This document shows positions 39,301 through 54,300 of a stretch of 64,000 bases of DNA, in pieces. A program made the translations under genes and the position numbers. A model generated the notes under the pieces. The model ran no database searches. It saw only the letters and a program-made list of their open reading frames with translations, and was not told the origin of the DNA. The DNA is taken from NCBI RefSeq assembly GCF_001625305.1, contig NW_017804020.1, positions 2,955,896 to 3,019,895 on the forward strand, given 5' to 3'. Every line of letters starts with the position of its first letter. Position 1 is the stretch's first letter. The stretch is from Branchiostoma belcheri. Its lineage: Eukaryota > Chordata > Leptocardii > Amphioxiformes > Branchiostomatidae.

Positions 39301-42300
39301 GATGGGATTGAGTTCAGATGAAATGGTTCCCTGCTAAAGTTTTAAAACTTGGAGAAACCTTCGCCTGACTCCCGGCATCTGTACCGACACCTTGTCAAGC
39401 CGAGGTGGTTTTTAAGGAAGACAGATAGTGCCTTTTAGGGGTTCACGGGCCAGCATCAAGAATTCCCAGCGCGTGGCAGAACTGTCTAATAGGGACGGCA
39501 GCGCTGGTGATCCCGACTTGGAGGGTTAATGAAATTCAGAAATCAAGGCAGCCTTCGGGAAGCTGACCTGTGATATAGAGGCCATACTCCATCTCATACA
39601 AACTATCAATCTACGGGGAAATGTTATCGGCCGTAGAAGTGATATTGAAAAAAGTTTCCTTGGTAGCAATTTGAAGACGTGGTACAGAATGCTCAAGATA
39701 TGTCAGAAAAGGTGTGACATCACAATTTATTAATTCTTTAAATCAACAACAGGGACTAACAAGTATGTATAATAATGAAGAAAATAATTTTTTCAGTCTC
39801 ATGTGGAAGACTAGCTATAGAGTGACAAGGACAACGGCACTGATAAATGAGGGTGATAGCAAGTAAATGACTCCTGTAATGAGTTGTGACATGTTTTGGG
39901 CCATTCCTTGAGATGAGGTATAATAAATCTTTAAGGAATATTGAACCCATGGTCTCCTGATACAAGATAGAGGAAGGCCATGCCCATCTTTTCTATGATA
40001 AACCAAAGCTGTATGTCTTACGTTAAAGTGCTCCTTTTCCTTTTTCATACATGCAAAAAAAATATTAATAAACTACCAAAAATTTTGAAGTTAATACAGC
40101 AGTTCATTAAAAGGTTGAAAATAAAATGCCCCCCCCCCTCGCCTTTAAAAGCAGTGGCTAGCTTTTAACACTTTTTGCCCACAGAGAGTTATGGTCTACA
40201 ATATCAAAAGCTATAGTAGGAACCTCCACCAAAAATCAATACTTTTCACATTAATCATTGTAAAGCTATCATTACAAGACGCATTGTACAGCCTGATATT
40301 TACTACTGATCCGCCTGCACACCTGCACACAACACATAAACTCTGACAGGACTTTCCAATTTATAGCCCAGTAAAAAGACCTTGAAATGTTAAACTTCAA
40401 GGTCTCTAATATAGAGCTATAAGATTGCATGTACATGAGACGCCTTTGCATCTCAAGTTTATCTAGGGAGAAAGCCAAGGTCACTATGGGTCACAGTCCA
40501 TCTTTCCTTGGGACATAAATCTCTTCACATAATACTATACATGTAGTAAGGCTAGAAATATACATGTAGCAAATGAATGTAGCATATGAGTCTGTACCTT
40601 GTACAATGTAGCACTGAAGCTGAGTGATTATGAACAGTATACCAGATAATATAAGTACACTGAGATTGTGTCAATACAACTGAACTCATCACCAGACCAT
40701 TGTACATTGTAAACTAATTATGCCCTTGAAGGTGAATGAGAACATAAACATAGTTGAGAATTTAAACATTATGGAGTAGGGTGTTGATGTTAAGACTTGC
40801 ATGAGTATTTGACTTGCAGAAAAGCAAAGGCACAACAGATCACATGACAAGTTCTGACAACTGTCACATGACAGAGCCCATACACTGTACTGACTGAAGG
40901 ATGTGTCCTAGAGGAATGAACAATACAGGTCACATATTGACATAATGTTTCCATGACAGTAGAATTTTGCACATTCTGGTCATGTAAAATTCAGATCAAA
41001 CAAATACAACAAAGCTCTCTTTCAAGATGATAAAAATTGATTTCAGACTAAACAGAGTGAGATAAGCTGCATAATGCTGACCACCATCCTATTCAAACCT
41101 AAACTCACACTAAATCTGTAAACACATTTCGTTCCTGCAGAATATTCACATTCCAGAGGTTTAACGTCATACAGCCACAGAATGCTACATGGGCATTGTT
41201 GACCTAGACACAAGGACAGCGTAGAGGGACATCTATCATCGAAACACCGCCACTGTCCACAGCCAAGGTCAATTACATATACGGGGTATGTATCAAGGCA
41301 ACAAACGTGACTTGGAAGCAAAGAAAATCCCAGTGGATGCATATTACAAGAAGACTGTCTTATTCTGAGACATACAGTTTTTGCTATGTAGGTGAAACCT
41401 TTATTCACAGTAAAATGTAGCTCTAGGTGGCTTCCAATGATATCATTTAATCATATCCAATCCTTATACAGACATTGTTTGCCAATAGAATTTTGATTAA
41501 AAACTACCGTAATCATTTTTTTTCTCATCAACTGCACAATGCCCTTTGTGTCTCCTTACCAGCCCATATAATACATCTATGTAACATGATTTATACTAAA
41601 CTTTTAGTCCCTTGTAATCAACTTGTCTATTGATTTGCTGGCGTAATCCCAAGGGGTTGGTGCCCTCTATCAGCAACACTTCATCATGATCCATCAACGT
41701 GGACATTGTACCTGCCACATACATCCTGCACTAACCCATCAACTCAACAACCACATCATCAGTTACTGGTAGTATATGAGGAGGGGGAGGAAAATTCTGA
41801 TAGATATCCAAGTTTCTTGACTGGGATAATACCTTGACATTCTTCATGCACTTGGCAATGACGTGTAGAATTGCCCTTTACCGACAAGTGAGTAGTTTTT
41901 CAGACAACTCCTGCTGAACTCAGGTCACCCATCTAAACCCTTAAGCCAAAGCTGTCACCGAGAAGGAAACTTTCTCAAAGTCATTTTCAACAACTTTGAA
42001 AGCTGAAGGTACATCATATCGTACTACATGCCACCAAGCTGACAAGTTTAGATCAATGGAGTCCATGTAGGCAGAATACTAATCATCCGTGGGTGTACAG
42101 AGTTGTAGGAATATATACATGCATCTTTGCTTCAGGCAGTGTTCTAGCCAGCATCTGTCATTTCTGTCATTTGACGGAATTTTGCTATTTATGATGGACC
42201 AAAATTTGCCTATACATGTATGTCTATATATCTTTGACGGAAAAAAAACTTGTTTGTAAAGATATGGAAAGAGTTAGCGTTAAACTACCCTCAATTTTAG

Positions 42301-45300
42301 GCAGCAAATTCTGCCTCTCAAAATGCTGGAAATAACAGAGGTTCAAGATTTTAAAATTTTCCGTGGGGAGCATGCCCCCATCATGACGCTTCATGCCTTC
42401 AGCGCTCAACATCATGACGTAAATGAGGAAACAAAATTGAGATGGTGGAGAAAAATTTCAGGCTGGCTAAAACACTGGCTTCGAGTCTTGCTTTCCTGGC
42501 ATGCATTACCGGTAGTGACATTAATCTAACTACTAGAAACCTATGGCAAGACAACATTGAAATTAAGTCTGCCCACCATCTTCCCCGGCATTCATCATTG
42601 ATTCTAGAAGCATCCATATCTGATTCAAACCCCAAAACAGTTACTACAATTTAAAAATGGAATAGTTCCAACATTCCAACACAAGAGTATTACATGAATA
42701 CATCATTTTGGAATACTATGGATACATTGTAAAGAGTAATATCATCAGCTTTTCAGTCTAATATAAACTAACATCAGCTTTAATTATTACTTATCTATAA
42801 ACTTATGACAAAACAACATAAACCATCTCAGAATGAACAGTAATTTTAAGTTGCACAGTAGCACTGGGACTAACTTTATTGAGTGTAACATAATTACATT
42901 GTTTAATAAGCCATTACAACGGCTCCAATCTATGATTGATGTTATGGTCTGTGATATGGGTGTGATGAACCTATTAATGCTACAGTACAACAGCAGGGCC
43001 TCTAAATTTCAGCAAGATACTGGTAATAAAACCTCAGGACTGCTATCGTGGTACTAATCATATATCAGCATTTGGGCATGCAGAGTAATAACTGTAACAA
43101 CTTTTCACAAGTGTTACATACACATTGGACGTGACATAAATCTAAATGGCTGGGCAGTTAGAGAAGTTCAGAATTGTTTTGGTCACCTATTAAGCCACAC
43201 AATTTGATTTGTTGGTTCTCGGATTTTTTTAAAATATGGTTAACTGGAAAAACCTAATGAAAACCACGTTGATGCCTTGGCGGATTCAGTTTTATGTTAT
43301 AAATATGGTCATATTCAAGTTTTCCTACCAGCTCTCTGACTTTAAAATCAGTTAATGATGTCCCCTTTCTATTGTTTGAACTAAAATGTCCAACAAAATA
43401 AATTGGTGTGGCCTAAATACATACACTGTGTATGTACCTAGTGGCTAAGATAATGTATGGTTGAAACATTCATACTGCTGTTCCAATAACTTGTCTGCCA
43501 AATAAGAACTGTACTGTGGTCCTCACCCGGGCGTGGTCATCGATCCATTTTTGCCGTCTTGAGATTAATATTCTAGTCCTGAAGAAAAACGCTACCCTAA
43601 ATCAATCATGTGAGAGCCACTATCATCAGTCACAGGTTCTCCCGAGGCTCGGCAGTGAAAGGCTCGGCAGTGAAAGAATTTTCTTTGAAAGTATACTGTT
43701 CTCAATGGGCATGTAACATGTCAGGGTAGAGACTCCAATAGAGATCCCGATCAGAGTCTGTCAGCAGAAATTTCGATCGGAGTCTCTGCTGGTAAAGATT
43801 CTGATCAAAATCTTTGCTGCAATTCACGTGAAGTATTATACATATAGATGTATGGCAAGCGCAGACTATTCAAATGATATCAGTTGCTACCAGTAACGTG
43901 ATTGAATTTTCAACTTTTAGGATATGTTGGGCAATGTTAACTTCATACTATTATAGCAATAGACATCTTCTCTTCTGCCAGTGGAATTGCTGCTTCTTCC
44001 AGATCAAATCAAAATTTTGCTGTCAACTTTCCTTGTTATCTTTTCTTCAAAGTTGCAAATTGCAGTATTGACATGTCTTGTGGATTTTTACATTTTATGG
44101 GCTACCCCTGTAGCTTTAATTGGGACCCCTTTAGCTTTTCCTGGATTCTGATAGGCTAAAAAAAACTGGTGCAGACATTCCAGAGGGGTGCTGCCCTTGC
44201 AAAGAGCTGGGGGAGTCAACCACATGTACAAACCCACACAACTGATTTATACATAAAGGAAACCGCCAAATCTGCAAAACATTTCCACCATGCTGATTTT
44301 TCTTCTTGGAAGATAAATTCATGGTAAAATCAACTAATAACTTGTTTAGTTCTATGCATAGAAAAGAGGTACACTCTTCCTTGTGATGGAGCTAGTCTTG
44401 ACCACACCTGTCTTAACTCAAGTTTGCTTCAAAAGATGCAGCCAAAACACTGAGTGACTCAACCTGATATCCTAACATGGAACATGCAAATTAATTGTTA
44501 CACTATGCTACACTACCTTTAAAGACGAGAGTGGAAGAATCTTTGACCCTCCCTGATTAAAACCAGACTAGTTGACTACTTACTGAGGTTATTCTTGATA
44601 CATAATAATTTGATGGTAGCAACTTCTGATATCACTACACATGTATCTAAGCTCTATTTTAGCTTCCTACAGCTGTTATCACTATCCTTGACTCAGTATC
44701 AACTTGACTCTGCCTTGGGGAAGGCTGGCGGCATGTTTGTTGTTAAGATAAAGGGCGACACCCGGTTACCTGGCATATACATATAGCATGTGGGAGAGGT
44801 CAAGGGGGATAAGGGAGGCAAGGCTGCCACAAGTGCCTCTAGAACTGCCTGTTTTTCTTCTCCACTGAAAACTGTGACAGCAGGAATTGGAACAATTCAG
44901 GTCTAGGCTATTCACAGGACCCAACATAGCTAACACTTGCTCTATATATAAATGTATGTGTAAATGTATCAACAGACTTTTAGATACACTCTGGAGCGTG
45001 CAGTGTAGATATGGGTCAGTGAGGACCTAGTGCACATCAGAGTTCCATTTATTAGACAGTGTCACACACTTTCATGCCTTACACAATAACATGCATCTAA
45101 TCAGTATATACTATATAGCAACCTAACATTTACTGCTTTTGTTAGATGAAAATATAATCCCAAGAAAACAAAAAAATAGCTTCCTTCAATCAAAGATGAG
45201 GAATATGACATTAAGTTTAAGCAACATCATCATCAGTAGGATTTTTCTTCTTCTTTGTCCAGAAAATCATTAAATTTTATTGTATCAAAAACCTCACTGA

Positions 45301-48300
45301 CTACATGCAGGAAAACAGTGTAAAGGGAGATGTGTCTAGTTTTCTGTTGTACAGTTTGTATGCATAGGAATGAATATGTCCATATGGTTTCCATTGATAT
45401 GCGTGTAGTTCTACACAATGCTACAAAATACATTTAAAGAGAGGGCACACATCTCATCACAATGAAACCCAAACCTCCAGAAGTGCCCTCTCTGCCCCCT
45501 CTGCTAATGTTTACAGCAGGTTGCTAAAGCTGGCTACAAGGACCATGGGTGACATGGGAGGTCAACTGAGGCCATGTGAGAGGTTTGTAGTTGTGCTGAG
45601 GTTTAGGCAGGGTAGTGCTAATGACATTTTCATCATTATAAGCTTTGAACGACATAAATGTATATACATGTATACATGACAGCATTTTTTCTCCCACAAA
45701 TAAGGAAATTTTCTCATTTTTCTGTTATAGTCCTTGTCCTATAAAAATACCGTAGCTGTATGAAGATTAAATGACTGAGGATGGATGACAACAAAGGAAT
45801 TAAAATTCAAAGATAATAGGATATTTTGCCATTTCAATCAATGGGTAAACTTTCATAGAATAGAAAAGAAGGTGGAGGGGCATTTTCGGTTTCTTTTCAG
45901 TTTCAACCCTTACAATATCTAGGCTACTAGTACCACAATTATTTGTCAGGTTGCTATCCCCTGACTATTAAAAACACATTGTATCCTAGGATTCCTAGCA
46001 GGAAAGGTCTGCTAGGGTACCTGCAATATAAATCAGGGTAACCTCTCAAGTCTACCTGTGCCTTTAAGCCCAATAATTCGTCTCCAACACTACCAGAAAC
46101 GTATTCCCATCAGTGCCATATGGGCCCCAAGCCAAGATCAAGAGTGCCACCAAAGTCATCAATCTTGCATGGGGACATGGGACGAAAATTAGGTGCAACC
46201 AATTTTCCAATATCTAAATCACCAGCCAGTGAGCTAAGACAGCTGATATCACGTGATATCGAATGTTCATAAACTTCTGTAACTCCACAGTATTGCATAG
46301 CTGGGTTGGTGGAGCATTCAACATTATGAGGACTCTGAAAAGGTCATGTATTATAATCAATATCTTCTAATGTTTCAACTGGACTTGGACTTTAATTGAA
46401 CTCATGAGAACGTGTGGCAGCCCATGTGCAATCTAAATGTAAAATGTAATTTAATTCTAGCAATATGCAATATATTACTATGGTGAATGATATACAATAT
46501 TAGTAAATTGACTCTTGAAAATGAAAACAAACCTGTTCCTCAATTGCTTATTATGTTATTCTCCAGAAGTCAACAAAATTTCAAAATTTATACATTTTGC
46601 ACAGCAATAGAATTTCGAAGGACAAGTTAGTTGGAAAACATTCAGCTGGGGAGAGCAGGAAATTGGGAAAGTAAAACAAGTAGAAATTTGATACTACTTA
46701 ATCCTCTAATGGACAGTAATGATTTGATTAAATACATTTAGGTTGCACGCTACATACTAGGTTAACTAGCCATAGGAATAAGCTGAGATGCTTTCCAAAC
46801 TTTGGCTGGGATTATACATCAAAGCAGGCTAAAGATACTGTACAGAATATCAGACTTGTTGTCTCATGAAAAGAACATCTCCTCCTGACATAGCAGCAGC
46901 CCACATGACAGATGTCCTGTTGATGCTGAGCATTTAATTCAATCCATACAGGCAGGCTGGGTAATGTAAACATGCGGCAACCAGACAAATATTTGATGGG
47001 CAAAGACTGATGTTGGCTCAGCACAGGGTCAGTCTGGAACTCTGTAACACCAGCGCCAAGAAAAGGGGATGACATTTACATTTGATGTAGACTGAAGAGC
47101 AATGCTCTATCCCTTTCTTTGCCCTACTTTTAAATTCAAAGGCATCCAGTGCAGCTTTTAGGCTTGGAAACCCATTTTTCAAAGGCAATTTATCTACATA
47201 CTGAGATGAAACAACATTGTCACAATGTACACTGTATTGACCCTCATGGAGCAAAAATTCCCAAAATTCTGATGGAAAATGGTTACTGCAAGGGCTCTTA
47301 GCTGATTTTTAGGCTACCACCCAGAAAATAAAGGACTCGTCTTGGGGCTTGTTTCTGCAGTATGAAATACTGACTCACATGTGCTAATGTGAAGCAGTAT
47401 GTAGTCAATATCACAAAATTGCCTTATTCAGAATATTGCCAGTTTTGCTGCCCTGAAATCGAATTGGATGCCTTTAAATAAGCATACTAAAGATCTATAC
47501 TAGTAGCCTATAGTAAACAAGAAATCCTAGTAAAATATTGCAGCTTGTCATCTTTTTTTAAGTGATGTAATAGTATCATTATTCCATAATTGATACAATT
47601 TCTGAGCGATGAAACATTACATACAGGTAAAGCATAAACAGGGCAATTATCATGCCAAAATGTTGTATGACTGAGTTGACAATTTTCAACCAATAATCTT
47701 GTCAACTTGATTCATCACTGTGTGGTACTTATCATCTTTTATACAAAATGGATTAGGCGTAACAAATGATAACTGCTTTGGATATGCCACACTGAAAAGT
47801 AGACAGTCTTCATCTAATATTTATGCAACAGATTACCTTACTAATTGTGATTGACAGAGATGTATGCCTTCTTTACAACATTCTAAACATATCTGTGAGC
47901 CCTCTGGCATGGCACAAGACTTGGCAGCTTATCAAGTATGCAAAAGAGAGGCTGGGGTCAGGATTGTTGTTCAAAATATACACTGGGGCATATACAGAAA
48001 AAGGAAATTTTTTAAACTACCTGTCGCAATATCCTAGGCCATGCTGCAAGTAAAAAGAGTATACTATACATATAATTTACATGCTTCATAGCTATTGCAA
48101 ATTTTTGCTATATTATCACTAACAAGGTAAAGAATATTTAGTAAGCTGGAAGTACTACCTTAGTCCCCAAGCTCAGGAATGGGCTGATCCATACAAAAAT
48201 CATTACTTTGATATCAGACACTATACATGTAGCTTTACATTGAAAATCCTAATAAAATCAATATAATTCCCCAAATAGTCTTAACAGTTCCAACTCTGAG

Positions 48301-51300
48301 ATCTTGCCAGGTCAGAGCTGACTTTTTTTATTCCTCTTTGGCATCTCCTTGAGGTTTCATGATGTCTTATGAATAATTCCGTTTAGTTCCACTTGCAATT
48401 TGTCTCGTCAATCTTTTCTCTTGTCGTCCCGTGGTGTGTGGCAGAACGTGGGGCATATGCTATTTCAAGACATGTAGTCGCTACTTGAATACAATAAAAT
48501 TTTTGCTAACCCTCATTACAACATGATACAGGTTATTGGGTGTGTTGCCATATGGTGAGTGTATGGGTGAGAAGAGGTAGACATTACTGGGTTAGGTCTG
48601 ACTTAGCTATAGTACAGGAATACACTTAAATATAAGTGTACTGCACTGTGTACATGCATACTTGTCATCATGTATGCAGTAGGCTTCTGACTACGGGGTG
48701 TTTGAACCATTGCTGCAATTTTTAGTGACGTAATAACTTGAATAAAACCATATCATAATGCACATTATAATGGACTATTCTGACAAAAAAAATCACCTTA
48801 GACTCTCTTCCTTTTCACTACAAAATTAAAAATGCTGCACCTAATTTTCTACAGCAGCTTTATTCATGAAAATGTCCCTGGTTGGAGTAGATCTCTCTGG
48901 ACTGGAGCCTTTTCAGGGCATGGCAACAGAAAGATTACTTTGGCAGTCCTTCTTGCTTGTGGAAATGACCTTGGGATTAAAGTCTGTGGTCCATCCAAGC
49001 AACCAGGCCATATGGCAAAATCATCCACACAATGTGATCTGGAACCACACCTTTCATTCACAATAGTCTGCAGAGATGCCCTCAATTATCAACAATACGC
49101 TGCAGCCCTCTGTATATGTCACAGGCTTTCACTCTGGTATTGTCCCTAGCTATTTACGAGTGAGACTGCCTAGGGGTACACATGATCACTTTCACTGCAG
49201 CCTATCTAAGAAAATGCTGTATATATAATGGTCATGTTTAACTGAAACATCCCTATTCTAGTACTCCATATCCATCAAGTGGTCTGTTCCAAAGTTAGAT
49301 CAGTACTTCAGGGAAAGGGATGAGACCACTATGTGACAGGGACGGAGTCACTGTCATAATTTATTGCTAATGCTTTGGAATATTCCCCACTGTTGGTCCA
49401 GATGCCATCAGGAAAGTGGAGAGGAATGCAAAGCAAGTTGTTTTTCCCAGCAGGGGACCTCTGAGGACCATGCTGTAGTATGATGATGAATGAGGAACCT
49501 ACTCTAGTCTGAAAGTGAGAAGTTGCATGCAAAATATGGGGATCTGATGATGCCTTGTCTGAGTAAGCCTGGTTGTCAAGGTTATCACACTCCCCCAGGT
49601 TCAGAACACATCTGGGAAAATACACCAATCTGTTGAGGTCAGCCCAAATAAACAGCATCCTGGCATGAAATATCCGTCAAAAAGTTTTCCGTTTGTCATC
49701 ACCTCAAGCTCACTATACTTCCTGCTCATACCAGGGGGTCAACCTGAACTATTTGGGTGAACTTGAATGCCCTTGAACTTTCGAGACTACATGGAATAAA
49801 TATTTCTGTGAGACTGGGTTAGGACCGAAAAATGCATTTTGGGAAGCTGATACAGATGTCAAGGTCCTTTGAAATTCAACACGTAATTGCAAAGAGGTTT
49901 TGACATCTGTCTCAACAGTGGAATGGCCATCTCCTTTCCCCTTTGCACATTTTGTGGCTTACATACAATAATCTAGCTTGTCAGTACAGCCTACAGTCTT
50001 TCTCAATGTCACATTGAGCTTGAAAGGCCCTTTGAAAAGCATGCAAACTTTTTATTGACCTGACATTCACATACATGTAGCATTCAAGAAAGCCATCGAG
50101 CAAAAAACGTCACTTGTTGAGAGTCTTGTCATGGTCTTGACTTTTAACATGGTAGACCATCTGTCTTACGTTGTTGCTTCATGGTCATTTTTCTAATATT
50201 ATTTTACAGTGTAATAAAATGTTTATACACATTCTCTTGGCATCCATAATACTGCATAAAACCAAGGACGTTGTACAAAATGTCTTTGATAAAACTTGTT
50301 CCATGTTTCCTCTGAGACAAAGAGTGAAAGCCTTACAAATGAGGCATGACAAATTAATTACACTTAAACAAGCCTCTGAACACATGAAGGTGAGAAGGGC
50401 CATCAGCAAAACAATCCTTAATTGTTATGCTCACTTTCTTCTGCAAACTCCCAAGAAAAACGACTGACAAAATGGGTGACATGCATGACAAAGTACACAG
50501 ATTTAAGGATCACAAAGTTAGTGCTTGACTAGGTCTCCTGGGGTTGTACTGTGTGGTAGGTTTTGCTCACAGTTGCTGATAGGAGGCAATTCAGCAGCTT
50601 TGGAAACATTGACGGAAGCCATAAGAGCAGGAGGCCTTACAAATTCTCCATTAATTGGCAGTTCCTTGGATTAGCTGGTCTTTTATTAGCTTACTTTGCA
50701 CTCAAGGATTCTCATTTACAGAACATGTAACTCAATCATTTGAAACGTTTTTTGTTGTAAACCCATCATTGGTTTGTAATGTAACAGCGACTCTACATTT
50801 GTAGAATATCCTGGGGTTGTGATGTCAATATCAAATTATTCAGACACAACAGAAAATGGAGACCGCTTCTTTGAAAAAGGCACTGCCTTTAAAGAATGAT
50901 TCCTTCTCAAAATCTACTCATACTATCATAGCTTTCTTCTTCTTGTCTGTTATGTCAATGGGTGGATAACATTGAAACATTGTAGAAATATTCAAATCTG
51001 CAGTAATAGCTCTCCACTTCCAGATGGGAGTCAACAATTATTTTGTGCAAACCAATAATGAAAGAGTCAAAATCATTATGAGACATTATGAATAATTCAA
51101 AATTTCAAATTAAGATGCTTAATCCCAGGAACAGTAGTTTGATTGAAATATAAGGATACGCAGTCAAAGACAAGATATGCTACATGAGGAAGGGGAAAAT
51201 CTTTTAACTCTTCTATAACCCTATGGGAACTTTGGTAAAGCTAAAATATGCAAAAGAAAAAATTGAATGAGTGGCCCATTCACCTTGGACAGTCTGCTCT

Positions 51301-54300
51301 TCTGTAGAATCCGCCCTTTCAATCCAGACATAGGAGGTTCATGTCTGGGCTTTATGTAATTTGTGGTTGGCATTACAGAGCTCCCCAGCATGGACTTTGT
51401 GTAGACTTCAATAGTGTACATTATGAGCCTGGCAGGTGGTGTTTTGAGGATATCTTTTAATTCTCTGCAACTGGTAGCCATAGTCATCCTATTTCCTCAC
51501 CAAAATTACCCAACTCCCAGGTGGTTGTCTGTACTTGAAGATAAATGGATTCAGTCTCCTATGAAATAAAGCTATGGAAGACAGGGGGTCTGAGCCATCT
51601 TGGTTGATACATGTACATCAGCTAGTAAATATTATGCCCATGAGCTTGTGAGAGGAAATCTTTCAGTAATTCTCTTGTCTTTCTGAAGCAAATCTTTCTA
51701 CAGCACATGACGTATACTGTATTTTTTCTGTGTACTTTTTAGAATATTACACAGAAAAATACAAATGTACGTATACTCAGCAGGAAGGAAATCCACAGAA
51801 ATTGACAATTTTCCCAATTTTCATTTAAAAGATTAAAATCCATATACTGATGATATAGCATTCTTATCATTAGTGTCCAGTATATTTCAACATGTTGTGT
51901 ATACGCCGGGAAAAGTAAAGGTTAGGGTATTTACCCAACAGATTCGTATAAACAGACCTGCCCATGTGGTGTGTCAACTGCTTTTGTCCAGTCCTACTGC
52001 TATTACTTGCTCCAAACATAATCATTTGCACATTTGGGGCAATGGGGGAGGGAGGTAATTACTGTGGTCTCAGTGCTGTGGTCTGGTAGGACCCTACAGG
52101 CTGCTGAGTGATATTTACATCAAAATAGAGAACCCTCCAGTACAGTCTGCAGCCCCATGTTTAAACTTCAACTGTCGTTGTTTCTGTCTAGACAGATCAT
52201 TGCTCCTGTCTTACCTGATCCTTTCAGCCTTGCTAAAAATGCCCTTTGTTCTTTTGTCATGTGGTTGAGAAGACCTATAAATCTATAGAGGGAAATATGG
52301 TTTTGGACCTGACATAACAATCTACCGGTAGATGCTTATTTTGCCTTGTCAGGATAAATTGTTTTTCCTTCCTTTTACCAAAGTGATCACATATATACAG
52401 ATATAGCAAAACTACCATATCATGCTTTCCTTTTCCTTATCCCAATCATTGTAACACAGTCATATATCAAGCATTCTTAGCTTGAGCGTGACAAGCCAAA
52501 TTGAAGAGAAAGCTATCCGGATTGTTACTGTTCCTAGAGTGTCCTCGGCATGACTATACAAACAGAACTGAGTAACAAGCAGCTGGAGTAAACAGACACA
52601 GGCATCTGATCAAAAAGCAGAGATTCCGTCATCCCGCAGTGAAGCATCAACCGTGTACCGGTACACCAGTCATCACTTCCCCATCCACAGTATCTCTTTC
52701 TTCCGGTTCCACGAAAACAAAGGCTCTGTCATGTGCACATATTGTGACTGCTCTGTATACCAAATACACACTTATACAGGTAAACACAGTAAGGCCCCCC
52801 TGCTATCTTCCCTACTCTCCAAGCAGAGGTTGGTGGGGAAGATTGTGACCTTTCTATCCCGTTTTCGGTTGCTACTCCCCACCAGACAGCAGCAACAGAA
52901 AATAGGGGATATGATACCACCTTCCCACCAACCTCTGCTTGGAGGATAATTTTTCCATGCTGCTAAAGAATGTCTACATGAAGGAATGATAGTTCCCTGT
53001 ACAATCTGGACAAGTTTGATGTGTCTCACCAAAAACATAATGATGAACAACCAATTCAAGTGCCTTGCTACTGCACAGATTTCCGAGCAGACGCTACAAC
53101 TAAGTGGTTAGAACAATCATGATTTTCTGGCTGCCAGCCATCCTAGCAGGTAGGAAATGTAGCTGAAAGATTTTCCTCCCCCACAAATCTATTTAGAAAT
53201 CAATCATCCACAGCAATGAAATGTAGAAGTCATGGGTTGTTATCGTTTTGTATTGTATTTTGTGAGTATTCGTTTCATCATACTTCACTTGTACAGTCAC
53301 ACAGTACGTCCACCAAGGTTCATGTCTAGCATTCTTCCTGAGTCGGTATTATCACTTGTCTCAGGTGACAGGAAGCACCTGTGATGTCATCAGAATGTGA
53401 CAAGTAAAATTGAAGAGAGTGACAGGACCAGGTTGGGGGGTGAGGTAACTGGACCTTGTTGTTTTCACCAGAATGATTGAGCTGTTGTAAACATCTACAG
53501 TTTTCTTTTCTCACAGCAATCAATTTTAAATGCGCTTAAATCGTATAAACCATTATTGGATTAGAGATAACAATTTGGACACATTCTTTTAGTCTTCTAC
53601 TGAATTGTATACCCTGGTTAACCTACAGGGCATGGAGTATGATCACAATAATACAGAGATACATGTAGGGTCAGCAAGACAACAACAACAGGGTATCACC
53701 CTTTTCAAACTTTGACCTTTGCCCTCAGGTCTCCACATATAGGCCACCATCATATTTGTCAACCAATTATAAAACATGATATGTCTGCTCCACCCATGAG
53801 TGCCCATAAATATAGATGAAGCTTAATGAGAGAGGGATGCCTCAATTTCTGTAAATCTGTCCAGTTTTCTTCCTCAAGGTAGCAGTAATTCTTGTATCAG
53901 CTTCAATGTGTGTAACACAAATGGTTGAAAGACCCCGTCATTCTGTGTGTCATCAGACAGATAAACAGTGTACCTCACTCTATCTTCTGGACAGCTTTAG
54001 AGAGAAATTCTTTAGATGAATCCCTTCCTGACCCAGATCACGTCTTCTGAGCTGCTTCAGAGGGTCTCTTGTATCAAAATCACTGGCAGGACCAGCCGCA
54101 CACAAATCAGCAGGGTTGAAATAGGTCAAGCACTAGACAGAGCCCCATTTTTGGTACCACGGGGGACTTTATGGTGATGGATGCTTTGAATCATGTTCCT
54201 TCATCCAAAACCTCTTCTATCTTCAACTGCTGTAACATGGTCAAGCTTTACAGTAGCTATTTTGTCTGAAGAAATGTTCATGTCCTGAAACAGTGTTGAA

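Noticed and set aside
48832..49149. 105-codon plus frame and its minus shadow at 48864-49085
   Set aside because: Both strands are open but neither peptide shows family resemblance or usable splice borders.
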